Notes under the pieces: model-generated | Told to the model about the DNA's origin: nothing | Database searches by the model: none | The model's input: the letters and a program-made list of their open reading frames with translations, nothing else | Part shown: positions 11,547 to 22,400 of the stretch, piece after piece | Layout of the letters: the number at the start of each line of letters is the position of its first letter | How positions within the stretch are numbered: position 1 is the stretch's first letter | Made by a program: the position numbers and the translations under genes | Assembly: GCA_047495785.1 (NCBI GenBank) | Contig: JBLDXI010000003.1 | Coordinates: forward strand, 3,100,001-3,164,000 | Source: Lepidodermella squamata | Lineage: Eukaryota; Gastrotricha | Length of the DNA: 64,000 bases | Direction of reading: 5' to 3'

Positions 11547-11554
11547 TTTTATAC
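11547..11554 (-). promoter_or_regulatory. TATA box for the Lys/Gly-rich gene
   Basis: Minus-strand GTATAAAA 85-92 bp upstream of ATG 11462. The duplicate gene keeps an equivalent TATAAAA at 15992-15998. Confidence 0.6.
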
Positions 11555-12474
11555 CCTAAATTGAATGCGATGGCGTAATTCATTAGCATGATTATGTCAT
11601 GATTTGAGAGACCCCTAATTTGAAAAATGACGCACAAGTAACTATAGAGAAGATTCAATTATTCGAAAGCTCGAGATGCAATCACCCAACAGTGTGCGAA
11701 GTACGGCGAAGTATCGTCCACCGAGAGAGGTCACTGACCGAGAGAGCACTGACCGAGAGCGCTTGCAATGGTTAGCTCTCCATGCTGGTTCGAAACATTT
11801 CAACTCACATTCCAAGCTAGCTGAACAATTTTCGGCTGGTGAAATAATTGAATATCTGAAACATGAGGTTGAATAACTTTTGAGCTACGCTTCCATTCTG
11901 TTTTATACCGGAAATCCTGATATTATTGTCCCAACTCCAGGAAGCGAGGCTTTTTCAAGATCGTTCAGCTGGAATTGTTCGAAATCATGGAGATTTCCAA
12001 GCAGTTCGATTTGGACGGATCCTCAAGTTGAAGCTTCGGTCTTTGCAAGAAATTAACACACTTTAACTTACGCTGTTTTGCTGGCACGTGAACGATCAGC
12101 TAAAACGTTTATAGGCGATTGGTATAGAATAACTGATTTTCTAACCTCTATAATGATAGCTTTCATGAATTTAGGTTCATGACTGTAGTGTTAATCCATT
12201 TTGCGAATTTTTGGTTTTAATTTATTCATTTGAGAAAACCATACACCATACACCATACGGTTTCTTTTTTTACTATTAATAAAGAGTTTTTGAGAAATCG
12301 CTTGCCAGTTAAGTATTCATCCGCTTTTGATTTCTGAAAGAACTTAAAAGCGTTTATAAAGCTGCGTCATAACAATATCGCAGCCAATTATCGCATGATC
12401 CGGACTGACAACTCGCGCTGAGAGGCATCGATTTCAAATTATTCATATTTTCAATTATTGACTGTTCTAATAGG
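11555..12474. other. Intergenic with lectin promoter
   Basis: No coding exon seen. TTTATAAA at 12353-12360 is a likely TATA box for the plus-strand lectin whose ATG is at 12475. A short run of CCGAGAGAGG/CTGACCGAGAG repeats lies near 11717-11760. Confidence 0.5.
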
Positions 12475-13475
12475 ATGAGACTACTCATTTTATTCGGCGC
12501 CATCTTTTTAGGTTTCTTTTACATAACGTGTGTTCATCCTTGAATAAGTGTTGACATTTTCACAGGCATTGCCTATTCCGAAGCGGGATCTCCAACAGGC
12601 AGACGACAGCATAAATTCAAAAAATGGCGCCGTGTTGCCCTCGGCGAGGATTTGAATGCCAACTCGAATGTGAACAAAGTTACGGCTGATGAATTTTTCT
12701 ACTATGCCGTTGATGAAAGTGGCGAGGCCGCGCCTTGGCAGCTACCGTGGTGGATCTATTACTATCACCATCCGAAAACCACTACTACGACAACAACTAC
12801 AACCACCCCCACAACAACAACACCAACGACAACAGTAGCTTTGGTGAGAAGAAGAAAAAATTAACCAGACTTCAAAGATGTTTCAGATTAGAGTTAAAAG
12901 ATCAGGGTCCTGGAATTATTTGATAACTTTTTGGAATGGTTTAGGAGGTCTTGTCAATTATTTGATTATTTTCTGACCAGGCTGCTTATCGATGTCTTGG
13001 ACCAAGCGGACCGAATGGCCAAGTGATAACTTGCCGAAGTGGAGCTTGCCTGGCCACCGAAACGACATATCCAGCGACACCTTTCAGTAGCGTTTCGGCA
13101 TGTCAAAACGCTGTCAAAACAATCAAATTTTTCCCGGAGGATTATGCGAATCGCCGAGTGGCGATCTCAGTTTGTGCGAATAACGGCGGCCAGTTAGCTC
13201 TACTGAAGACTCAGGCTGATCTCGACATAGCTTCCCAGCTGATCGGTACGCGAGAAGCCCACATTGGCCTGACGAACGGGGCTGTTGATGGAAGCGTGTG
13301 GACGTGGGGAGACGGCTCGCTGTATGCCGGCTTACCTCCCTTTCGTTCCGGTAGACCGTACAACACGCCGAATTACTGCGGTTTGCTCGCCAATATAGCT
13401 GGCGAGGGCGCCGTTATCGATGACAATCCCTGCAGCAACACCTATAATGGAGTTTTATGTGAAGTCTATGCTTGA
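12475..13475 (+). CDS. Secreted C-type lectin with Thr-rich linker
   Basis: Exons 12475-12511, 12566-12843 and 12981-13475 close in frame to 269 residues. Signal peptide MRLLILFGAIFLGIA; then a basic/acidic spacer and a threonine/proline tract of about 22 residues (about 82-103) likely to be O-glycosylated. Exon 3 encodes a Cys-rich lead-in (RCLGPSGPNG ... CxNAVK) and a C-type lectin domain: C..NGGQLA, HIGLTNG, WTWGDGS, YCGL and final LCEVYA. No EPN or WND sugar-binding triplet is visible, so calcium-dependent sugar binding is uncertain. The lead-in also precedes each lectin module at 56627-63167, linking these genes. AATAAA signals lie at about 13525 and 13538. Confidence 0.85.
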
Positions 13476-13559
13476 TGGTTTGAAACAATGCGAATTCAAT
13501 TATTATCCATGTGGTTTTCTGAGCAATAAATTAAACAATAAATATTATGCATAAGTCAT

Positions 13560-13900
13560 AAACGCTGTCAAGTCGGTGTTAACCTGACTGCGGCGAGGCA
13601 ATCCGTCGCTTTTTGGCCGACTTCGGCTTGCAGAAATACCTAATTTCGGCTACTGTGACTAAACTTCGGCACTTCTGGGTTGCCTATCCAACACATTGCA
13701 TAATGCTCCCTGGGCCATTTGAGTATATAAAATTCGGCCGTCTCTAAGTCTATAGCGATGACCCAGAGCTCAATTCGATAGCCCGAGAACTACGCTATAA
13801 TTCTGTATTTGCCAAATTTTCTAAACTTTCACCTGGCTGGCAAAGTAGGAAAACCCAAAAAAGTGACCGAATTTAGGGCGGGATGATCTACGAATCATGG
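13560..13900. repeat. Dispersed repeat family R2, diverged copy
   Basis: Shares ACCTGGCTGGCAAAGTAGGA, GGGCGG-type ends and TAATTTCGGC phrases with 54240-54850 and 4650-5240. The copy is broken up and its boundaries are approximate. The rest of 13476-14467 holds no gene I can see. Confidence 0.5.
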
Positions 13901-14594
13901 TCATAATTATAAGATAGGTATAAGGTGTTACCGTATTTGTTCCTATAGCAGCCCGGGCTACTGAAATTTCAACCTCGACATTTTGAAAATAATTGTTAGC
14001 GAATCGTTCATTTTTGATGTTTACGAACCGACTTGACCCCTCAACCCTGGGCTACTTTGGGGATGGGTGATTATTAGTGGATGGGCTTCTATTGGAACAA
14101 ATACGGTTACTGTTTTCAACTGTTATTATAGTTGTAAGGCGATGGTAGGTAACAAGTGGTTAATCAGCTTTATGAACTCCCGCGAGCCCTTTTTGTCGCA
14201 TGTTGTTTTCTCCAAGACTTGAGCGCGCGTGTTTTCAAGTAATAAAAACAAGGAGCGCTGTTCAGCCGAAAAAGCGCCGATTAGAGCATACAATAGTGGG
14301 TTTCATCTATCTCACAAATTTGTTCTGTACGTATTAGACAGTGATTAGCTGACCGTGATAGTAAAAACCAAAAAATTGCAGACACTGCAGGTAATTATTC
14401 GGGTTTTTCAAGATGTAATTGCGAGCTAAAAACCGGTCAAGTTTTACACCTCACGGAGACTTTAGAATGCATTGGCAGAGGCTTTGGTGGAAATCATTTT
14501 TATTATTCTAAGCCGTTAGAAATAAATTATTGCAAAATCATTCATGCTTATTTAAAGCCCCAATCTTGGCTCAACTTATTTTCATTTGAAAGAG

Positions 14595-15907
14595 TTATTT
14601 GCTGGGAGCAGCTCCAGTTTCGACAGCGACCGAGTAGGAGAAGTTGTTGGAAGCAGAGTAGCTGCCGCTCTTGCTGCCCTTGCGACCCTTGCCGTGCTTG
14701 CCGCCCTTCTTGCCACCAAACTTCTTGCCACCGAACTTCTTGCCACCGTGGCGCTTGTTGCCATGCTTCTTGTTGTAGCCGCCGAAGGAGCCCGATCGCG
14801 AGTACGAGCCGGACATGGATCCGCGCTTGTGCACGCGCATGAACTTCTTGGTGGAGACCTTGCGGGTGTGCTTGTTCGTGCGGGCCGACACCGACGCGGA
14901 CACGGACTTGGAGAACGAGGCACGGCGGTGCTTGCGCCCAGCGACGAAGGCCTTCTTAGCCGGGCGCTTCTTCATCGCGTGCTTCTTCGGCTGCTTGTAG
15001 GACACGCTGATGGAGACGCTCTTTGAAACGCTCTTGCCCTTGTTACCTCGGCCAGCATCGACCTCGGAAAAAGCTGAAAATGAATATTAGGCCAGTTAAA
15101 TGGTATGTCATATCAGGAGTATCAATCTAAACCAACCCAGTCCAAGCAGGACAACAGCACACTAGAAAAAATTAACCCCTGATCAGGGGTCAGCTGTTTA
15201 AACCATTTTGCTGATCAGGACGAAAAAGGGACAACCCCTGATAATCAACTGTCGCCAGCTGATAATCCATGTCATTTCAGGCTGATCAGCATGACTTTGC
15301 TGATCAGGGGTCAAAAGTGTGCATTCGCTAATTAGCCAAGCGTGCATATGCAAATTAGGCTGCATGTTCAATTCAGGCTTGCGTCGGAAGGTCCATATTT
15401 TCAAAAAATAGTATTGTTTCACACGCGAACTCTATTACTTCATCTGTTAACTTAGCTGTAGTCCTTCTCTCTGTAACAAGTGGCTCTACCAAGTGCCAGC
15501 ATGAGACCCTGCCATATGTTTAGGTAGTTGCCGCGTCCGGTGGCATACCATACCACCGATGGCACGGATGGCACCAGGGTGGGCGGATCTTGATCAACCG
15601 GCTATTCAAAAAAATAATATAAAAATAATAAATGAGAAGGGCTGCCATTTTCCTAAAAAATTTTACTGAATTTGCTGATCAGCAGCTGATCAGGGGCGCT
15701 ACAGGTGATTATTATCAGCAAATATTGGAAGCAAAATGACCCCTGATCAGGGTGAGCTGATTAGGGTTCATTTCAATATAACCCCTGATCAGGGTGCATA
15801 TTACCCCCTGATCAGCTATAGTAATGACTAGGAGCTATGACCCCTGATCAGCCCCCTGATCAGGGGTTATTTTTTTCAAGTGCAGCAATAGCAAACGCAA
15901 CGCGCAT
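14595..15907 (-). pseudogene. Secreted Lys/Gly/Ser-rich basic protein, copy disrupted by a MITE
   Basis: Paralogue of 10875-11462. Exon 2 is 14595-15073 and intact. Exon 1 consists of 15885-15907 and 15137-15159 (23 + 23 nt), which together equal the 46-nt exon of the intact copy. The 723-bp element at 15160-15882 plus a 2-bp target duplication sits between them. Reading from ATG 15907 into the element meets a stop after about 15 codons, inside the signal-peptide exon. The coding sequence is otherwise open (174 residues). Promoter TATA at 15992-15998 is kept. Unless the element is spliced out or another start is used, the product is lost. High similarity to the intact copy suggests a recent insertion. 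Confidence 0.8.
15160..15882. mobile_element. CACTA-like non-autonomous DNA element (MITE)
   Basis: Terminal inverted repeats of about 30 bp: left starts CACTAGAAAAAATTAACCCC, right (reverse complement) starts CACTTGAAAAAAATAACCCC. Both run into CCCCTGATCAGGGG. Flanks carry a 2-bp duplication, CA (15158-15159 and 15883-15884), verified against the empty site in the paralogue near 11440. The interior holds about ten palindromic TGATCAGG units near both ends. It has no coding capacity. CACTR ends and a 2-3 bp duplication fit the EnSpm/CACTA superfamily; that assignment is inferred. Confidence 0.85.
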
Positions 15908-15991
15908 TTTATTGAAGATTTCGAATTTCGATTTGAAAAATGAAAAAATGCTGAATCGATAACTTGATAATTCGACTCATCTCATCATTCA

Positions 15992-15998
15992 TTTTATA
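15992..15998 (-). promoter_or_regulatory. TATA box retained by the disrupted copy
   Basis: Minus-strand TATAAAA 85 bp upstream of ATG 15907, at the same spacing as in the intact paralogue. Confidence 0.55.
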
Positions 15999-16467
15999 CC
16001 CTAAAAATGATGCGAATGCGTAATTCATTAGCAAGATTATATCCTGATTTGAGAGACCAGTAATTTGAAAAAAATTCGGAGACGCAAAATTCATTATAGA
16101 GAAGATTCAATTAATCGGAAGCTCGAGATGCAATGACTCTGGACTGCGAAGTGGAGGCTAGGGGGGTACCCTTACCATCGTACCCCTCCCCTCCCTCTTC
16201 TCCCAATTCGAGAGGTTAAGCTCGTATACCCCAACCTCCCTCCTCCCTTCCCCACCTCGATGAACCTACATCGTCGATTTTTACCCTGAAACAGGCTGTT
16301 TCTCAGATTTTGGAATCGATTGAGCATGCAATTCTTTATTTTACCATCATGATGCAATGTTCGCAGTGATTAGATCACAACTCATCACTAGTGCTACGTG
16401 CAATCAATAAAAAATAATATCACATATCCATGCAATTTAAAATTGCTGCAATTGAGCATTGTTAAGG

Positions 16468-19400
16468 TCAAACACGGCCACACATAAAATTGAGGAAATT
16501 GTCATCGTTGAATAGCGGCGATCCTGATAGGAAATCGTCCATTGTAGCATAGTGGCGGAAGAAACTTGGCTTCGACGCGACATTCCGCCTTAACGCTGTT
16601 ATCTGGCTCTCGTCGTAAGCTATCGACTCGCCGAATCCAATAGCGAAGATCTTGGTGTTATCAAGATGTCTCAACTCATTTAGGTCACCCTCAGCTAGGC
16701 TGTAGGACGAAACTCGAGGGGCTGTTGTAACAAAAATGAATCTAACCGCTGATTGAGATGCTAGCTCTGGCATCAAAGTAACTCGCGCTGTTTTGAACAG
16801 TTTCGCTAAATCATCGGGTAGTTTGTTTTTGAGCGGCACTACAGTCGTATTCAACCAGTTGGGACTGAAAGGCGCTATCGCCCAGACCTCCTGCCGTTCA
16901 AAAGCGGCAGCATAATCCGAAGCTACTGGTTTGTTCTTCAGAGCAAGAACTGCTACGTCAAGACTTGAATTTCCAGACACCACCTCCCATTTCGAAGCGG
17001 CTGATTGGATGAAACTAGCAAATTTAGCCGCCGAATTCTCGGCGAACTGTGGCGTTTCAAGTAGATCAACGATGAAAACAAGGCTGATAATCTTCGGGCA
17101 GTGGGATAGATCGGGCTTGCAAGTTGGTACTGCAGACCAAACTCCTTGTGGCGTGCAGGACGTACCAGGGTAGCCTGTCATGATAAAACCAGCCTCGCAT
17201 TCCCACCAGATCGTATCACCGACTAAGCTTCTAGTTTTGTTAGTCGGCAGTGATGTGAAGTCGATGAATCCGTTTTCGACGATTGGCGGGATGCCGCAGG
17301 TGATCCCGTCAGACGGGCGGCTAGCACAACGCGGTATTGGGGTAGACCATTTCCCGGTTTCGAGACATTCAATTCTAGCAGGACCCTGGAGGAAATACGG
17401 CTCTTGGCACGTGATAGTTACAAAACTGCCATAAGTGCTTTGGTCTCCAACAAAATTACGATCCGTCTCTTTTGAATTAAGTACCGTAGGGACTGGTCCA
17501 CAAGTTTGATCTAAAGAGAAAAATTCAGTAAAACAACAAGCAAATAATTCCACTTTAAAACTTGCCATATGCGATCCTTGTGCATATAGGAGGTATAGAC
17601 CAATCGCCTCCTTGGAGACAGGTTATGTCTTTCGAGCCAATCAGAGAGTAACCAGGTGAGCAAGTGTAGGAAACTTGAGTTCCCGGTACCCGAACCTTCG
17701 GGAAGCTACCAGATATCACACCATTAGCAATTGCGGGAGGATTTCCACAATTTCCAGCTGTCATGGAATAAATTTAGTCAAATGCAAAATGGCCATTAAT
17801 TGCTTACTTCTGATCTTGATAACGCAATAGGGTAGAGCTGACCATTGGCCATCAGGCTTGCATATCACTGCAGAGCTTCCCACGATTTCGAAAAGATCCG
17901 CCAAGCATTCGTACCAAGCAACATCCCCTACAGCACTGATGTCACCCTTCATCGTCGATAATACCATGCGGGTGTTGATGATGAATGGAATAGGCCCGCA
18001 GCCACCAGTGCGTTGAATGCATTGGGGTGGCGTAGACCAAGTTCCAGCCACCGTACAGACGACCTGATCATGTTTGCTATCCATTAAATAGCCATCAACG
18101 CATTTGATACGGATGTAATCGCCAGGGATCGGCGATGCAGAGCCGTAAGACTTCATGACAACAACGGAATTGTTGATTTTAGGAAACTCGGCACAAGCAA
18201 ATTTATCTGAAAAGCAAGTCTCGGTACAACAATAATAGAAGAAAGGATAGATAGACTTTACTTGGTACACATCGAGGCGGAGAAGTCCAAAGACCATTGA
18301 GGCACATGACAGTTGAGTTACCAGTCATGGCGTAGCCGGGTAGGCAGGAAAATAGAGCGAAATTTCCGTCAACCGGCGTAGCATTGTCGGCAAAGTTCTT
18401 AAAGAGAATCATCGCATGGACAACATGCGGAGTACCCTCACAAGTAGCCTCTGTAAGATATTTATATCGAGAGAATTGACAAGCACCATCCTCTTTCAAA
18501 TTAACTTACGCTTCCTTGAGCATGTCGGAATGCTAATCCATTTTCCGTCAAGGCCACATTGAGCTGCAGGGCTTGCACTTTCCATTTCGTACCCATGAAG
18601 GCATTCAAAGATCACCTAGTTTGGAGAAGTTTCTTTCTAATCCCAAGTTCAAAGCTCACACTTACCTTGTCTCCAGGAGATGCAGAGGATCCTGCAAATG
18701 TTCTGTCCTTGATCCTTGCGTTCTCGATCGCAGGTAGGAATTTACAAAGCTTGACTGGCACACATTCGGGAGCTGCAGTCCATTTTCCATCCGCTCCACA
18801 TTGAATGTAGTTCTGGCTCTTGGCATTACCTGATCCAAGCTCGAAGCCAGCCCTGCACTCAAAAATCGCTACCGAGCCAACGGGAGGTTTCGATGCCTTT
18901 TCAGACGGGAAACTTGAGAAAACAATCTCAGCATTTTCAACTTCAACAACGGGCCCACAGCTTGGGACATCAAAATTTGAGGTTGCTTCAATACAACGCG
19001 GTCCTTCAGTCCAAGTTCCACCTTTCCAGCACTGGGAGTAAGGTTTCGACCCAGTTGACAGGACATACTTATCCATGCATCGATAAACGACGATACTGCC
19101 TAAAACACTAGATGCTTCGTGGAAATTTTGAGAGACTATCACGGCATTGTCAACAACAGGAGCTTCGCCGCATTTCGTAACGGCTGAAAAATTGAAAATT
19201 ACATCGTTACATTTCTAGCACACCCGAGAATCTTACTTTCGTCTTTAATGCATGAAGGGACTGGAGACCATTTCCCGTCGATGCAGGTTACATCCCGGTT
19301 ACCATCAAGAGTGTAACCATGGTAACATGCGTACTTCACCCGGTTCCCTCCGTAAGTTGTATAGTTGCCAACAAGCCTCTCCGAGACGAAACCGTTCACA

Positions 19401-22400
19401 ATATTGGGTGGATAGTCGCAAACATAGGAAGTTGAAGGTATGCAAGATGGAGGTTGAGACCAGGTGTTATCCGGCATGCATACAATCTGCGTGATACCAT
19501 TAGGCGTGAAACCATCCATACAGCCATAGGTGACTTTTGTCTCTGTAGCTTGGACGACTGTGCCGAATTCGATCTCAGGGAAAGACCCACAGGCACCTGG
19601 TGAATCAAAGAATTTACCACTTGATTGAGGAGCTTTCTTCACATGGTTTGAAACAGGGCTGGTTGGCACACATTGCGGGGCTTTTGACCACTTGCCGTTG
19701 TGCTGGCACGTTGAGCTAGTAACACTCGAGTCTAGGAATTTGAAACCTTGCCGGCATTCAAATCGGACTTCATCACCCTCGGACGCACTCAGTTGCCCTG
19801 GTGCAACAGATGCCCAGAGAATCTGCGCGAATTCAACGACTGGCATGGGTCCGCAGAATGCCCAGACGCATTTTGGCAACTGCTTCGACCAAGATCCTGA
19901 GGAGCAAGTTACGATTTGGTTTGAAGTTCCCGGGGCTAGGTCGTAGCCATTCTCGCATTGGTAGATGATTTCTGTATCGGAAATTCGCTTTGTAAGGACT
20001 GCATTTTTGACAACGGGTGGGCGTCTACATGGCGATTTTTCTGCCAATTCTGATAATTGAAATTCAAGATTTTAAAATTAGATCAAACATTAAATTGATA
20101 AAATTAATAAATTAATTAATAATTGATAATAATAATAATAATAAATTAATGATTAATAAGTTCAATAATTAATTAATTAAATAAATAGAAATTATAGATT
20201 CATGGAAAACAGCCAACTTACCATCAGAAATGATGATGCATCTCGGCAAAACTGACCATCCATCGTCCCTGCAGACTACAAGGCCATTTATGTTAGAATG
20301 TTCGTCGAATTGCGACCCGGGTAGGCATTCAAAGCGGAGGACAACGCCAATTTTGCTAACCCGGCTTGGTTGCGAGAATCCACCGTCATCCGCGAGTCGC
20401 CCGTTAGCAATCTGCGGAAGCTCGTCACATCGCATCGAAGTCTTTTTCAACACATTAATGCGGTTCGCAATCGATGCGTCACTTTCAGACGACCATTTCG
20501 ATGAAACTATCCAAATTTCATCGTCGCCGTAGCTTGAAATCTGCCGCATTGGAACTCGCTGGTTTTTATTTGAAGGCGTTGAAGGTGAATACGGCTTATT
20601 GAAATCGTCGGATCTAGGTGTATGGGGCAGTTTCATAGTACTCAACGGAACGATTTCATGCCAATCTTCGTCCCACACCAGCCACATTTCCTCTGTTACA
20701 GTCCGGGAATAACTTGCTGGTGTAGTTGTCTTGTCGATCTTTTTCGAAGTTGAGGTAAGTTCGCTGACCTTAGAATCGATGACTTCCAACACCTGAGTTA
20801 CGTTAGTCAGATTTCCGAACTCGATGATGTTGGTCGTAAAACCCGATGAAGTCGAATTATCCGAGTTCTCACGGCTCAATTCAATCCTCTCGGCAACGAC
20901 CTTCAAAACAGCGACATTCAACGAATTTATCGCCTCTGACCCACTTGTTGAAATGATCGAATTCTCCGAAATTATGATCGAATCGTTTTGCGAGTCGATT
21001 TCACCCATTGACGTCAGCAATTCATCGACTTGAGTTTTGTTTACCGAATCACCCAGAGATAACATAAAGGCCGGGTTTTGATCAACTATTTCCTCCTCAA
21101 TCAAATTTTCGGCTAAATTGTCTTCGGTGTTATGCTCGAGTAGTAGACCGTCGAATACTGAGTTGTTTGATTTTTTCGTTGAGATTCTGAATGTGATTGC
21201 TTTCGGTCGGCAAATAGGCATGAGAAGGAGGGGCCATTGACCTGATTCTGGACACGTTATGTCTTGCGCTTCTTCGACTCCCATGTACGTGTGACCCTTG
21301 TGGCATCGATACTGAATGATGGCCCCAGGGGTGCTGATATCATCCTTGCCGAACGATTGGTACGAAACATAACCGTTTTCGAGAGGTGGCGGAGGCCCGC
21401 ATGTAACTAGAAAAAAGTATTTTAATTATAATAAAAAGTTTAATTAATTTTCGAAATTTTGAAATTTGCGTCACATCCCATTTCGCTAATAAAATCTTGA
21501 AATTTTTGAATTTTGAAATTCGAAATTTTATAAAATCTTGAAATTTTTAATTTTTAAATATTATTAAATTTCAAAATTTTTGAATTTTTAGAAGTTGAAC
21601 ATTCAAGAATCTGCAAAAACCTTTAAAATGTGCTGCGTCTTTAATAAAAAAAATTTACCCAAGCAAAGTGGGACATCAGTCCATTGAAGCGTGTCAGGAT
21701 CACACGTAGCCAGCATTTCTTGCATCGATGAAGCGTAACCCTTGGCACACTCATATTTCGCCCGATCACCCGGTCGGCTGTAATAGCTGCTAAAAGTAGT
21801 CGAGACCACGTGACCATGATCCACTTTAGGCGGCGGGCCACAGGTTGCCGATACGCACTTAGGTGGCTCTTCCCATTGGCCGTTGATGCACATGACGCCT
21901 TCGGGCCCATCGAGGGTGAAACCAGGGTTGCATTGATAGGTGACGATGTGGCCATTTTTAGGCAAACCATTTTCAACAGTCCAAGACAGTATTTTCCCGA
22001 AATCAACCTGAGGTGGCTGGCCACAATGTTGGGCTGAAAAAAATCAAAATATTTAAAAAGGAAAAATCAGGAAAAATTACGACTCACGAATGCAAGATGG
22101 TATGGGTGACCAAACCATGCCAGGCGTGCATACCGAAGTTGGATCATTTCCATCAATTATGAAGCCACTGTAAAATAATTATTTTCGAAATTTCCTACTT
22201 CAAATAATTTTACCTACCTTTCGCAGGTGTAAGTAATTCGGTCGCCAATTACTCCCTTTTCTTCATCATCGGTCGCAAAACTCGCAGAAACAATGTAACC
22301 ATGAAGGACCATCGGAGCCGCGCCACAAGTTTCTATAATATATTAAAATAATTCCAGCTTAAAATTAATTGGAAAAGCTTTACCTTTACATGACGGGACA

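Larger units (their letters stand above)
14468..16135 (-). repeat. Tandem-orientation duplication of the Lys/Gly-rich locus
   Basis: Highly similar to 10747-11690, from a shared CATTGGCAGAGGCTTT past the 3' flank to AAGCTCGAGATGCAAT past the promoter. The extra length is explained by the 723-bp MITE at 15160-15882. The duplication includes TATA box and 3' region, so a whole gene was copied. Confidence 0.85.

Noticed and set aside
11676-11876. Open frame of 66 codons with RESTDRER repeats
   Set aside because: Short, no signal or domain, and overlaps the duplicated promoter flank of the Lys/Gly-rich gene.
12778-12840. Possible ACN microsatellite
   Set aside because: It is in frame within the lectin gene and encodes a Thr/Pro linker, so it is better described as coding low complexity.
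15160-15882. Possible CRISPR-like repeat array
   Set aside because: Repeats are palindromic, irregularly spaced and enclosed by terminal inverted repeats with a target duplication; the genome is eukaryotic.
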